Notes under the pieces: model-generated
Seen by the model: the letters and a program-made list of their open reading frames with translations, nothing else
Told to the model about the DNA's origin: nothing
Databases searched by the model: none
Position numbers and translations under genes: made by a program
Shown here: one piece after another, positions 16,442 to 24,839 of the stretch
Layout: every line of letters starts with the position of its first letter
How positions within the stretch are numbered: the stretch's first letter is position 1
Source of the DNA: an uncultured Lentisphaeraceae bacterium
GTDB lineage: Bacteria; Verrucomicrobiota; Kiritimatiellia; RFP12; DVOR01
DNA length: 39,052 nucleotides
Assembly (NCBI GenBank): GCA_949282555.1
Contig: CASDPK010000020.1
Span: 1 to 39,052, forward strand
Direction of reading: 5' to 3'

Positions 16442-16861
16442 TCACTCACTCTCAGTGACCAACGAAAACTTGGTTAGACGCGCACGACGAAGGATCTTGA
16501 TAACGTCCATGATGCGACCGTAGCTTTGCGTCTCATCGCCACGGATGTGTGCCGCCACCTGCGCATCCTTCGCCACCGCCTCACGAACCCGCGCCTCCAG
16601 CGTCTCGTCATCCAACGCCTCACTCCCGAGGAAAAGGCGCCCATCCGCACGAATGGTGATGGAAAGCGGCTCCATGTTCGGCAAAGGATCCCCGCTCGCC
16701 GTCGGCAACTTCACCGTGACACCGCTCTGAAGCGCGGGGAACGTGATGATAAAGGCAATCAGCAGAAGGAAGGTCATGTCCAAAATCGGCGTCATGTTGA
16801 TCTCGCCGTTGACCTTCCGTCTCGCACGCGCCCGTGAGCGATTGAGCCTACGCCTCAGCAT
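16442..16861 (-). CDS. tolR: TolR/ExbD-family proton-channel subunit
   Basis: The product is 139 residues with one transmembrane helix near 24-44 (MTPILDMTFLLLIAFIITFPAL). The conserved Asp in PILDMTFLLL carries protons in the ExbD/TolR family. The rest is a periplasmic domain (VKLPTASGDPLP and the second half IRGDETQSYGRIMDVIKILRRARLTKFSLVTE) typical of the family. With TolQ it forms the motor that energises outer-membrane constriction at division (Tol-Pal) or TonB-type import; the ftsK neighbour favours Tol. GGAGGG precedes the start. TolA, TolB and Pal are not in the window, so the choice between Tol and Exb is inferred. Confidence 0.85.
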   Translation of the reverse strand: MLRRRLNRSRARARRKVNGEINMTPILDMTFLLLIAFIITFPALQSGVTVKLPTASGDPLPNMEPLSITIRADGRLFLGSEALDDETLEARVREAVAKDAQVAAHIRGDETQSYGRIMDVIKILRRARLTKFSLVTESE

Positions 16862-16866
16862 CGCCC

Positions 16867-17598
16867 TTATCCCTCCGCCTTGCGATAATTGAGCGCAAGT
16901 TTGCCCATCAACTCCTCGCCAAAGCCTTCAAGTTGAACGGTGTAAGCCTCAATCTTCGCCTGAAGGATGTTATACGCGATGGTCGAGGGGATGGCCACGA
17001 CCAATCCCACCACCGTGGTCAGCAACGCGGAGGAAATGCCCGGCGCAAGTTCGGCGATGTTCGCGCTTCCGCTGGCCGCCATGGCCTGGAAGGCCAGCAT
17101 CACCCCCCAAACGGTTCCGAAAAGGCCCAGCAACGGCGCAGAACTGGTGATCACCGCGAGGGCCGTCATTCCCTTGCCCAGCTGAACCGTCTCCTCATCC
17201 GTCGTGTGGGCGCAGGTCGTCTCGACCAGCTCCATGCGTGCGGCGCCCAAACGAAGCGGCGCCTCCGGATCTGTCCGCAAAAGCACACGCTGCTGCTCGG
17301 GGATCAACTCGGCCAAGCGTTCACAGGTCTTCAAATAGACATTCTCCATCGGAGTGTCCGTGAACGCGTAGCGATTGTAATAAAGCGCGAGGGGGTCATT
17401 CTGACGAACAAAGTCATCCACGAACCGTGCGGAACGCGTCGTGAGATCACGCAAGTGAAACCACCGCCCCGCCATCACCGCCCACGACACCACACTCATC
17501 CCAATCTGGATAAGCACAATGAGCTGCCCGCAGAAGTCGGAATCGACGAACGCCTTGATGGGGCCTGTGGCCATCGACGCGAGGAGGGCCATATCCAT
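16867..17598 (-). CDS. tolQ: TolQ/ExbB-family proton-channel subunit
   Basis: The product is 243 residues of the MotA/TolQ/ExbB proton channel family. There are three transmembrane helices: one near 22-45, and two in the C-terminal half. The conserved core is ALAVITSSAPLLGLFGTVWGVMLAFQAMA and SALLTTVVGLVVAIPSTIAYNIL, with the Thr/Glu-type channel residues. A large cytoplasmic loop carries the arginine-rich RVLLRTDPEAPLRLGAARMELVE segment. ATG 17598 has AAAGGA/GAGG upstream and lies three bases after the argS stop. tolR follows after five bases. Together they form the proton-driven pump beside ftsK. Confidence 0.88.
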   Translation of the reverse strand: MDMALLASMATGPIKAFVDSDFCGQLIVLIQIGMSVVSWAVMAGRWFHLRDLTTRSARFVDDFVRQNDPLALYYNRYAFTDTPMENVYLKTCERLAELIPEQQRVLLRTDPEAPLRLGAARMELVETTCAHTTDEETVQLGKGMTALAVITSSAPLLGLFGTVWGVMLAFQAMAASGSANIAELAPGISSALLTTVVGLVVAIPSTIAYNILQAKIEAYTVQLEGFGEELMGKLALNYRKAEG

Positions 17599-17601
17599 GC
17601 C

Positions 17602-19311
17602 TCAGATCCTTTCGGGGGTTGGGATGCCCAGCAACGTCAAACCGCCACGCAACACCTTCGAGACCGCATCGCAGAGGCGAATGCGACTGTCGCGCACGGC
17701 AGGTTCGGCCTTAAGCACCGGCGAACTCTGGTAGAAACTGCTATACAGCTGGCTGAGCTGATAGAGATAATCCGCCAACACACTCGGCTTGCAAAGCTCG
17801 CCCGCGCGCTGAACGGCATTGGGATACTGCAACAAATGCAGGGCCAACGCCTTTTCCGCATCGGAGCCCAAAGAAAGCGTCTGCTCGGAAGGCTCCGCTC
17901 CGACCGTCTCCCGATATTTGTCGAGCAACGAATTCAAACGGGCATTGGCGTATTGGAGATACGGGCCACTGTTGCCGTCAAGCGCAAGGGCCTTGTCCCA
18001 CGTAAAGATGATCATCGTGGCGGGATCATGCGAAAGATCCGCATATTTGATGGCGCCGATACCGATGGCCTCGGCAAGGGCCGCCCGCTCAGCCTCCGGC
18101 CAATCAGGATGGCTCTCATCAACGATTGTCCGAGCCCGCGCGGCCGCCTCATCCAGCAAGGTCTCCAACTTGATCACATTGCCCTGGCGCGTGGAGAACG
18201 TCGCATCCGGCAAGCGCATAAGGCCAAACCAAACGTGCTGGAGCCTCGTCTTCCCGCAGAGGCCAAGCTTATCGCAAATGGCGAAGAACTGGCGGAAATG
18301 CAATTGCTGGCGTTCATCCGTCACGTAAATGATCCGAGCCGGCGAAAACGCCTCCACACGGCTGCGCACCGTGGCGATATCCGTTGTCGTATAGTTGAAC
18401 CCGCCGTCACGCTTGCGGACGATGGCGACTTCCAGCCCCTCGTCCTTCATGTCCACAATCCAAGCGCCTTCGCTCTGGGTGGCCAAGCCCTTCTCCTTCA
18501 GGAGCTCCACCGTGGGCCCCAACAGCGGCTGATAGAAACTTTCCCCGCGGTAAAGATCGAAATGGACATCCAAGCGATCATAAATCCGCCCAAACTCCTT
18601 GAGCGAAATCTCAATAAAGCGCTTCCAAACCGCAAGATTCTCCGCATCCCCCGCCTGCAAGCGCACCAATTCCTCACGGCAACGATCCAACCACGCCGGA
18701 TCTTCCTTCGTGGCATTGTAACTGCGCACGTAGACCTTCTCCAGAAGCTCCACCGTGAGGTTGGCCCGCTCCTCATCACTCAGGAAATGGCGATAACCCA
18801 TGATTAGGATGCCAAACTGCGTCCCCCAGTCTCCCAAATGATTGTCGGCAATGACCTCATACCCCAACGCACGGAGAATCCGATCGATGGCATTCCCAAT
18901 AACCGTGGAGCGAATATGCCCGATATGCATCGGTTTGGCCACATTCGGCGAGGAATAGTCAATCACGACCTTCTCCCCCGCACCCACCTGCGGCACCCCC
19001 AAACAGCCATCCGTGGCCAGGGCCGTCACACCCGCCGCCAACGCCGTGCGCGAGAGCGTCAGATTGATGAATCCGGGCCCGGCGACCTCCGCCTTCTCAA
19101 GGACATCCGGCAACGGCAAAGCCGAAATCACGGCCTGCGCCACCTCGCGGGGATTCCGCCCCGCACGCTTGGCAATTCCCATCGCGTCATTGCACTGCCA
19201 ATCACCAAAACGGCTGTCCTTTGACGGAACGACCTTACCGCCGCCACACCCTGGCACAACGGCCTCGAACGCCGCACTCAGCCACTGCTTCGCAAGCCCT
19301 TCGCAATCCAT
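17602..19311 (-). CDS. argS: Arginine-tRNA ligase
   Basis: ArgS charges tRNA-Arg. The product is 569 residues, class I. An N-terminal additional domain (about 1-110) precedes the HIGH motif region (SSPNVAKPMHIGHIRSTVIGN). The KMSKS counterpart is FSTRQGNVIKL, which lacks the usual lysine pair as in many ArgRS. The C-terminal anticodon-binding helical domain ends with GLTLLGIPTPERI, the typical ArgRS close. AAGGAG precedes ATG 19311. It is the first gene of a five-gene minus-strand run through tolQ, tolR, ftsK and the rodZ-like gene. An extended -10 sits about 30 bases upstream. Confidence 0.96.
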   Translation of the reverse strand: MDCEGLAKQWLSAAFEAVVPGCGGGKVVPSKDSRFGDWQCNDAMGIAKRAGRNPREVAQAVISALPLPDVLEKAEVAGPGFINLTLSRTALAAGVTALATDGCLGVPQVGAGEKVVIDYSSPNVAKPMHIGHIRSTVIGNAIDRILRALGYEVIADNHLGDWGTQFGILIMGYRHFLSDEERANLTVELLEKVYVRSYNATKEDPAWLDRCREELVRLQAGDAENLAVWKRFIEISLKEFGRIYDRLDVHFDLYRGESFYQPLLGPTVELLKEKGLATQSEGAWIVDMKDEGLEVAIVRKRDGGFNYTTTDIATVRSRVEAFSPARIIYVTDERQQLHFRQFFAICDKLGLCGKTRLQHVWFGLMRLPDATFSTRQGNVIKLETLLDEAAARARTIVDESHPDWPEAERAALAEAIGIGAIKYADLSHDPATMIIFTWDKALALDGNSGPYLQYANARLNSLLDKYRETVGAEPSEQTLSLGSDAEKALALHLLQYPNAVQRAGELCKPSVLADYLYQLSQLYSSFYQSSPVLKAEPAVRDSRIRLCDAVSKVLRGGLTLLGIPTPERI

Positions 19312-19339
19312 GAAAACTCCTTGACTGGGAAATGGTCTT

Positions 19340-19350
19340 AGTGTACCACA
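19340..19350 (-). promoter_or_regulatory. Extended -10 box of argS operon
   Basis: The minus strand reads TGTGGTACACT: TG-G followed by TACACT (19340-19345). No hexamer resembling TTGACA lies 16-18 bases upstream, so the extended -10 would carry the promoter. It matches boxes at recA and rpsU in sequence and arrangement. Confidence 0.55.
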
Positions 19351-19499
19351 TTCCCACCCCCATCCGCACGTCTTCTACCCCAGATTTGACGCTTCGTCGG
19401 TTGCACATTTTTCACCAAGAGTCCATCGTGAAACACTGATGAATGACCCTCGTTTACCAATAAGTTACATCTTGCCTCATGTAATCTTTCTAAACACGT

Positions 19500-19934
19500 C
19501 TATTGTGCCCCGAGATAGATCAAGTAGGTGTTTGATTCTGCCCTCAATAAGATTACAGAATAATCGCTTCCGTAAAACTCAAAGAAATCGTCGTTCGCCG
19601 ATACCTTAGCATCGATTCCGAAAGAAGCCATAATCTCTGAAACACTCTTCGCACAATCTCTCCTTTGCGCCTCCGAAATGACTTGGCGAAATTTGCCCAT
19701 CGGAGGCTCTGACTTCAGAACACGGTATACAATCACAGACTCCCGGCGGAATTTGCCTGCCACAAATTCCACTTGGTTGATCGACAACTCGTGACGAAGT
19801 CGCTCCTCGACAAATCCCGTATTGCGAAAATAAGTCATCTCCGTTGGAACGCACACCAACATTCCGCCCCCCATAAATAGAATTGCAACGATGATGGTTC
19901 CCCGTCTGATTAGGTTCTTTGATGCACGACTCAT
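19500..19934 (-). CDS. Orphan single-helix membrane or exported protein
   Basis: I do not recognise this protein. From ATG 19934 it is 144 residues; a TTG at 19952 would add six. A basic N-terminus (SRASKNLIRR) and one hydrophobic stretch (GTIIVAILFMGGGMLVCV) suggest an uncleaved anchor or signal peptide. The rest is soluble, with a mixed alpha/beta look and no cysteine pair or known motif. AAAGG lies four bases before the ATG. The local DNA is clearly AT-richer than the neighbouring argS and aspS genes, and codon use differs, which hints at transfer. It is preceded on the same strand by an orphan lipoprotein gene 81 bases away; the two may be co-transcribed. Confidence 0.55.
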   Translation of the reverse strand: MSRASKNLIRRGTIIVAILFMGGGMLVCVPTEMTYFRNTGFVEERLRHELSINQVEFVAGKFRRESVIVYRVLKSEPPMGKFRQVISEAQRRDCAKSVSEIMASFGIDAKVSANDDFFEFYGSDYSVILLRAESNTYLIYLGAQ

Positions 19935-20015
19935 ATGACACCTTTCATCCAACCAAAGCGAGAATCAGATCTTCGACACAATTCACGAAAGCTTTACACT
20001 AACCATCCACGACCC

Positions 20016-20543
20016 TCACCCTTCATTAAGACGGTGGGGCCATCGTTTTTCAACGAATTCGATTTCCTTTAATCGAGAATCGCACTCCTTCTCATCGAAC
20101 CGTTGCGAATAAGATCGAAACCTAGGGAAATTTGAAAGCGCCGGTTTAAGACGATGATAGAAACACATTAAAATACACAAGCGTTCCTCTGATGACTCGG
20201 ACCGCCACCACTCCAACTGTAGGAAATCATAACATTCATGTTTTGCAAGAAGAAGAATGTCTTGCACACATGTCTCATCGTACATCCCACGGGTTAATCT
20301 CCATTTCGATAAAAACAACGCATCGTTGTTTAATGTCGTGGAATCAGAAGCCTGCTCTATTTCTCCGAAACACTGAAGATAGGTTTTATACATCTCGTGT
20401 GCCTTTTGTTCTGAGTACCATCGTTCCGAATGACAGTTTTCTGGAGCATAACGTCTTGAGGAAGCAACGTTCACTTTCTTGTGCGCACATCCCGTAAGCA
20501 TTACAATCACAATGAGGAAACAGTAAAAGGGGATCTTCGTCAT
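20016..20543 (-). CDS. Orphan lipoprotein
   Basis: From ATG 20543 the product is 175 residues. It starts MTKIPFYCFLIVIVMLTGC: a short basic end, a hydrophobic core and a perfect lipobox LTGC, so it should be lipidated and exported. The mature part is rich in Cys, Trp, Glu and Arg and looks helical (for example SERWYSEQKAHEMYKTYLQCFGEIE), with no family I recognise. AGGAG eight bases before the ATG supports the start; a TTG at 20558 is the alternative. The gene lies in the same AT-rich stretch as the next orphan gene downstream. A candidate promoter is at 20668-20697. Confidence 0.65.
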   Translation of the reverse strand: MTKIPFYCFLIVIVMLTGCAHKKVNVASSRRYAPENCHSERWYSEQKAHEMYKTYLQCFGEIEQASDSTTLNNDALFLSKWRLTRGMYDETCVQDILLLAKHECYDFLQLEWWRSESSEERLCILMCFYHRLKPALSNFPRFRSYSQRFDEKECDSRLKEIEFVEKRWPHRLNEG

Positions 20544-20667
20544 CTCAATTCTCCTCAATTAAATCGCGGTTTATATGAAGCCCTAGGAGCCATAGACGGA
20601 ATATGTGGTCAGGGACAGCCCCCTCCACGAATGTCCATACACATGCTCTCGCAAACGCCATATTCCC

Positions 20668-20697
20668 ATGCTACCACATACCAAAACTGGTTGTCGA
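20668..20697 (-). promoter_or_regulatory. Candidate promoter of the orphan lipoprotein
   Basis: On the minus strand TCGACA (20692-20697) and TAGCAT (20668-20673) are 18 bases apart, with TGTGG directly before the -10. The leader would be about 115 bases. The TGTGGTA core is the same as at argS, recA and rpsU. Confidence 0.5.
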
Positions 20698-20877
20698 GTA
20701 CGGATATTCATGGCGGAAATGCTAAAAACGTTTCGTCTTTCTCATCCTCCCGAGAAAGGGAAGCACACAAAAACACGACGCTCCGTATCTCCCCACGAGA
20801 TGTACTAGACCGCCTTGTGCCATACAGAGCATCTCCGTGTTTCCCCCTTCCCTCTCCCAATGGTCATACGTCAAAAA

Positions 20878-20908
20878 AAAGAGAGCCCCTTTTGCTGGGG
20901 CTCTCTTT
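20878..20908 (-). terminator. aspS terminator
   Basis: AAAGAGAGCCCC (20878-20889) pairs with GGGGCTCTCTTT (20897-20908) around a seven-base loop. On the minus strand it is followed by a run of at least eight T. It is a strong rho-independent terminator about 20 bases after the aspS stop. Confidence 0.92.
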
Positions 20909-20928
20909 CGTGTTCCGCTCAGGAATGC

Positions 20929-22722
20929 TTACGCTTTCGGCTGACCGCCGTGCGGACGAACGGTGATGTGGAGTTCGCGGAGTTGCTTTTCGGTGACCTC
21001 TGCGGGGGCGTGCATCATAAGATCCTCGGCCTTCTGGTTCATGGGGAAGGCGATGACCTCGCGGATGTTTTCTTCCCCGGCCAGCAGCATCACCATGCGG
21101 TCGACTCCGGGAGCCACACCGGCGTGGGGGGGTGCGCCGAACTTGAAGGCATTGAGCAAGCACCCGAACTTCTGTTCAACGACCTCGGGGCCATAACCGG
21201 CCATCTCAAACGCCTTGTACATGATGTCAGGGCGATGGTTGCGAACGGCTCCGGAGGAAAGCTCAATTCCGTTGCAGACCACGTCGTACTGATAGGCCAA
21301 AATGTCCAAAGGATTTTGGGTGGTCAGAGCCTCCATTCCCCCTTGCGGCATGGAGAAGGGGTTGTGCGAGAAGATGGTGGCACCGGTTTCGGGGTCCTTC
21401 TCGAAGAAGGGGAAATCGGTGATCCAGCAGAAGCGATAAGCATTCTGCTCAATCAGGCCGAGGTCTTGACCCATCTTCTTGCGCAAAGCACCCATCATGA
21501 TCGGCGTCTTTTCCGGCGTGTCGCAGATGAAGAAGATGGCATCGCCGTCTTTGAGATTGCCGGCCTTGGCCAACGCGTCCAATTCCTCGGGCGTGAGGAA
21601 CTTTGCGATGGGGCCCTTGATCTTTTCGGTGTCCCAGACAAGGTAAGCCAGTCCCTTCGCGCCAAGCTCCTGCTTCGCCCAAGGCTCCAACTTGTCAAAG
21701 AAACTGCGAGGACGGTCTTTGATGCCCGGAACAGGAAGCGCACGCACAATGGCGCCTCCGGCGACGGCCTTGGCGAAAGCCCCAAATCCGGACTTTCCGA
21801 AGAGCTCGGTCACGTCGATGATCTTCAGCGGGTTGCGCAGATCGGGCTTATCGGAGCCATAGGTCAGCATAGCCTCACGGTAAGGAATCCGGCGCCACGG
21901 GGCTTGGTCGATCTTCCAATCTTTGGGAGAAAACTCCGCAAAAGCCTTGCTGAGCACGTCCTCCACCACGGCGAAAACGTCCTCCTGCGTGGCGTAGCTC
22001 ATCTCAATATCCAGCTGATAGAACTCACCCGGGGAGCGATCCGCGCGCGAATCCTCGTCGCGGAAGCAAGGCGCAATCTGGAAATAACGATCGAAGCCGG
22101 CCACCATCAGCAATTGCTTGAAGAGCTGAGGCGCCTGAGGGAGCGCGTAGAACTTGCCATGATGGACGCGCGAAGGAACGAGATAGTCGCGCGCACCTTC
22201 CGGACTGGAGCAGGTGAGAATCGGCGTCTGATACTCACTGAATCCGTGCGCCTCCATCTGCTTGCGAAGGAAGCTGATCAGTTTGGAACGGAGGACAATG
22301 TTTTTATGGACGCGCTCGCGGCGAAGATCGAGATAGCGATACGTCAAACGCATATCCTCCGCAGGATCCGTTTCGTCCGGGATATAGATCGGCGTGGTTT
22401 CGGCCGCGGATTCGATCAGGCACTCATCCGCCACCAACTCCACCTCACCCGTCGGAAGCTCCGGATTGACGGTGGAGGGCTCGCGGAGCACCACCTTTCC
22501 GGTGAAGGTGACCACGCTCTCAAGCTTGACTTTCTCCACGTCACCAAAGAAGGCGCGGCTCGGATGGACAACAACCTGCGTGAGACCATAATGGTCGCGG
22601 AGATCGATGAAGAGAATTCCTCCATGATCACGCTTACGGAAAACCCAACCGGAAAGACGGGCCGTCTGCCCGGCATCGGAGGCGCGGAGCGCGTTGCAAG
22701 TGTGCGTGCGATAAGGATGCAT
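20929..22722 (-). CDS. aspS: Aspartate-tRNA ligase
   Basis: AspS charges tRNA-Asp. From ATG 22722 the product is 597 residues, the usual bacterial length; the open frame runs far upstream but the OB-fold begins here ([44 protein letters not shown]). Class II motif 2 reads [24 protein letters not shown], a variant seen in many bacterial AspRS. The GAD insertion and motif 3 ([26 protein letters not shown]) follow, then the C-terminal extension. The anticodon-recognition domain at the N-terminus is intact. Whether it also charges tRNA-Asn cannot be told here, since gatCAB and asnS are outside the window. Confidence 0.96.
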   Translation of the reverse strand: MHPYRTHTCNALRASDAGQTARLSGWVFRKRDHGGILFIDLRDHYGLTQVVVHPSRAFFGDVEKVKLESVVTFTGKVVLREPSTVNPELPTGEVELVADECLIESAAETTPIYIPDETDPAEDMRLTYRYLDLRRERVHKNIVLRSKLISFLRKQMEAHGFSEYQTPILTCSSPEGARDYLVPSRVHHGKFYALPQAPQLFKQLLMVAGFDRYFQIAPCFRDEDSRADRSPGEFYQLDIEMSYATQEDVFAVVEDVLSKAFAEFSPKDWKIDQAPWRRIPYREAMLTYGSDKPDLRNPLKIIDVTELFGKSGFGAFAKAVAGGAIVRALPVPGIKDRPRSFFDKLEPWAKQELGAKGLAYLVWDTEKIKGPIAKFLTPEELDALAKAGNLKDGDAIFFICDTPEKTPIMMGALRKKMGQDLGLIEQNAYRFCWITDFPFFEKDPETGATIFSHNPFSMPQGGMEALTTQNPLDILAYQYDVVCNGIELSSGAVRNHRPDIMYKAFEMAGYGPEVVEQKFGCLLNAFKFGAPPHAGVAPGVDRMVMLLAGEENIREVIAFPMNQKAEDLMMHAPAEVTEKQLRELHITVRPHGGQPKA

Positions 22723-23030
22723 AATTTCTCGCTTTCGGTAACAAACGCGCGATAGTATAACACAACATAACACGCTTCTGTTCACAATCCACGTTGCCTT
22801 TACAGCGCGAACCGCACAACATCGCAGGCGAATCCTCCACGCGACAGACCACAAACACCAGCCCCGCCCATGATGAACACAGACATATCCGTAGGTGCAT
22901 TCCCATGTATACACCCACGTTTGAATACGCCCCCGCTCGATCTTCAAACACCTCAAGGCACTATAATGAGATTGGTTCGTGGATCGCACTGGATGGTCTG
23001 GTGCAATAAATGAACCTGAAAGGAAATTGT
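22723..23030. other. Divergent intergenic region aspS / SGNH lipoprotein
   Basis: About 308 bases between two divergent genes, with no gene of its own. On the minus strand TGTTATACT (extended -10, TATACT at 22754-22759) lies about 32 bases before aspS. On the plus strand TATAAT at 22962-22967 lies about 64 bases before the lipoprotein. Neither has a convincing -35. I see no operator-like repeat. Confidence 0.5.
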
Positions 23031-23750
23031 ATGCGTCTTCTCTCTCCCTTGGCCATGGCCGCTTTTCTCCTCTTGTTGGGCTGTGCCAGCGCCCCCACCC
23101 CCATTCCGGAAAGCCGGGCGACAACTCCCGCTTCACGGCTTGATCAAGGATGGTGGAAAGCACGTCTCGCAGAAAAGGAAAAAGAGGCCTCCACCCAACA
23201 CGATACCGTCTTTATCGGGGACTCCATCACGCACAACTGGGATCGCATCGCACCCGACCTCCAAAAGCAATATTTCGGTGATGTCCTCAATCTCGGTTTC
23301 AGCGGAGACAAAACCCAAGAAGTGCTTTGGCGCATCGCCCGCATTGACTGGAAAACCGTGGCACCCAAGCGCATCATGCTCATGATTGGGACAAACAACG
23401 CTGGAGGACATCGCGAAGCCCCGGAAAACACCTTCAACGGCATCAAGGCCATTGTGAGAAATCTCCGGCAAGCCTGTCCCGACGCCAAAATCACGCTACT
23501 TGCGATCTTTCCACGCGGTCTCAACGGCAAAGACCCCTTGCGTCAGCTCAACAATGCCGTGAATGCACGCCTCCCTGAACTGGCCGACGAAGAGCACATC
23601 TACCTGCGTGACATCACTTCGTATTACCTTCTCCCAGACAATGACACGCTCAACAAAGCCCTTCTTCCGGATCTTCTCCATCCCAATAAGGAAGGTCATC
23701 GTCTTTGGGCGGCGGCCATCTCCCGCGATTTTCTAAACGATTATCAATAA
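23031..23750 (+). CDS. SGNH/GDSL hydrolase lipoprotein
   Basis: From ATG 23031 (GAAAGGA upstream; an in-frame ATG at 23010 lacks a site) the product is 239 residues. The N-terminus [18 protein letters not shown] has a lipobox LLGC, so it is an exported lipoprotein. The SGNH blocks are complete: [10 protein letters not shown] (Ser), [15 protein letters not shown] (Gly), MIGTNNAG (Asn) and [10 protein letters not shown] (Asp-x-x-His). This matches the platelet-activating-factor-acetylhydrolase-like and sialate-O-acetylesterase-like group, so it may remove O-acetyl groups from glycans; the substrate is inferred. It is monocistronic, between divergent aspS and a strong terminator. Confidence 0.9.
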   Translation: MRLLSPLAMAAFLLLLGCASAPTPIPESRATTPASRLDQGWWKARLAEKEKEASTQHDTVFIGDSITHNWDRIAPDLQKQYFGDVLNLGFSGDKTQEVLWRIARIDWKTVAPKRIMLMIGTNNAGGHREAPENTFNGIKAIVRNLRQACPDAKITLLAIFPRGLNGKDPLRQLNNAVNARLPELADEEHIYLRDITSYYLLPDNDTLNKALLPDLLHPNKEGHRLWAAAISRDFLNDYQ

Positions 23751-23783
23751 TTATTCCAGATTCGAAGCACAATCGAAACAACA

Positions 23784-23813
23784 AAGAGCGGCGAACCAAC
23801 GTTCGCCGCTCTT
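23784..23813. terminator. Bidirectional terminator after SGNH lipoprotein
   Basis: AAGAGCGGCGAAC (23784-23796) pairs with GTTCGCCGCTCTT (23801-23813), a perfect 13-base stem with a four-base loop. It serves the SGNH gene on the plus strand and the RidA-like gene on the minus strand. Confidence 0.88.
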
Positions 23814-23838
23814 CCGTTTCCTAAGTTCTCTGCCGCAA

Positions 23839-24825
23839 TCAGAAGCGCGTCACAGCATCCAACTCAATCTCAAACAAAAGGTCATCACGGCACACATCGG
23901 CAATCACCTCCTGCGCGAAATCAGGAGGGAGGCCATGCGCCGAGAGCCATGCCTGCCACAGCGGACGATCCTCAGGGCGCTTGATGTACGCGATGGCGCG
24001 CGTCACATCACGGAAATCCATCCGACGTGTATCCAAAATGGCAGAGACAACCTTCATCGTCAAGTCAATCTGCTTGACAGGGTCCCCGACGTGCGCCGTA
24101 GCACCCCCAGGCTCAATGCTGGCAGTGCCCGACACAAAGACCAATCGCCCTTCCGGGGTGGTAATCTCAGCCGCGCGGCTGAAACTACTACGATAATCGA
24201 GAGCTGAACACTGAAGCGGCGATTCCAACATCGCACGCGAGGCCTGCGCCCCCGGTTTCGGACGCATCGCGATGGCCCCCGCCATCAGCGCTGCCCCGAG
24301 AACGTTGGCACACCCAATCCCGGTGCTGGCGGGCACAAACCCACCAAAGACCCCGCGACTCTCAAAAAATGCGTCGCGCCCTCGATTGAAATCGTCATAC
24401 CACTCTAAGAGGTGGTCGAGATAAAACCACGTGCGCACCACATCATGGAACGAAAACCCGACCGACTCCAGCGCTCCTTCAAGATTGGCGAAGGCTGATG
24501 CCGTTTGCGTCACCCGATCGGCGCCCAAATCACTCGGAACGACTCCCATCAAGAGGACGTATTCCGCATAAGCGTCTTCATAACAGGCACCAACCGTCCG
24601 CCCCTCCCAGCTCACGGAGCGCACCTCGCCCTTCTGCAGGAAGAAACGTTGCACCACCGCGGGAAGTCCGCCCGTCTCGGAATTGCAAAGCCAAATCCCG
24701 GGGACATCATCCGGGGGAAGGCCCCGAAGCGCCTCGGGGGCTCCCCATCCGCAACGCGCGACCTCTACGCCACGAAACGGCGTCTCGAGGGTTGGCCAAA
24801 GAGATCCTTTGAGATGACTCAACAT
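23839..24825 (-). CDS. Tandem RidA/YjgF-fold protein, chorismatase-like
   Basis: From ATG 24825 (GGAG eight bases upstream) the product is 328 residues. The C-terminal part (about 105-325) has the features of two fused YjgF/RidA-type folds as in FkbO/Hyg5/XanB2 chorismatases: VRTWFYLDHLLEWYDDFN, PASTGIGC, SALDYRSSFSRAAE, LVFVSGTASIEPGG..HVGDPVKQIDLTM. Those enzymes split chorismate into hydroxybenzoate or dihydro-benzoate and pyruvate. The N-terminal 100 residues are less conserved. The PRQ(V/S)SAYxYP segment typical of chorismatases is only partly kept here (LQCSALDYRSS), so the reaction is uncertain. The gene follows a secreted dihaem cytochrome by about 14 bases, a combination I do not recognise. 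Confidence 0.7.
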   Translation of the reverse strand: MLSHLKGSLWPTLETPFRGVEVARCGWGAPEALRGLPPDDVPGIWLCNSETGGLPAVVQRFFLQKGEVRSVSWEGRTVGACYEDAYAEYVLLMGVVPSDLGADRVTQTASAFANLEGALESVGFSFHDVVRTWFYLDHLLEWYDDFNRGRDAFFESRGVFGGFVPASTGIGCANVLGAALMAGAIAMRPKPGAQASRAMLESPLQCSALDYRSSFSRAAEITTPEGRLVFVSGTASIEPGGATAHVGDPVKQIDLTMKVVSAILDTRRMDFRDVTRAIAYIKRPEDRPLWQAWLSAHGLPPDFAQEVIADVCRDDLLFEIELDAVTRF

Positions 24826-24839
24826 AGTCACAGCTCCGA

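Larger units (their letters stand above)
20544..20928. other. Gene-free stretch between orphan lipoprotein and aspS
   Basis: About 385 bases with no convincing gene. On the minus strand it holds a candidate promoter for the lipoprotein (TCGACA at 20692-20697, an 18-base gap, TAGCAT at 20668-20673, with TGTGG before it). Near 20878-20908 is the aspS terminator. A plus-strand frame of 67 codons at 20605-20808 has no ribosome site and unusual composition, and was not called. Confidence 0.6.

Noticed and set aside
14508..18807. Long plus-strand frames (458 and 624 codons)
   Set aside because: They are antisense to ftsK and to tolQ/argS; the minus-strand proteins are clear and complete.
20815..22755. 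A 646-codon plus-strand frame
   Set aside because: It mirrors aspS on the opposite strand, has no ribosome site and no recognisable domain.
22723..23163. N-terminal extension of aspS by 147 codons
   Set aside because: The OB-fold begins at ATG 22722. The extra part is not AspRS-like and crosses the promoter region and the divergent gene.
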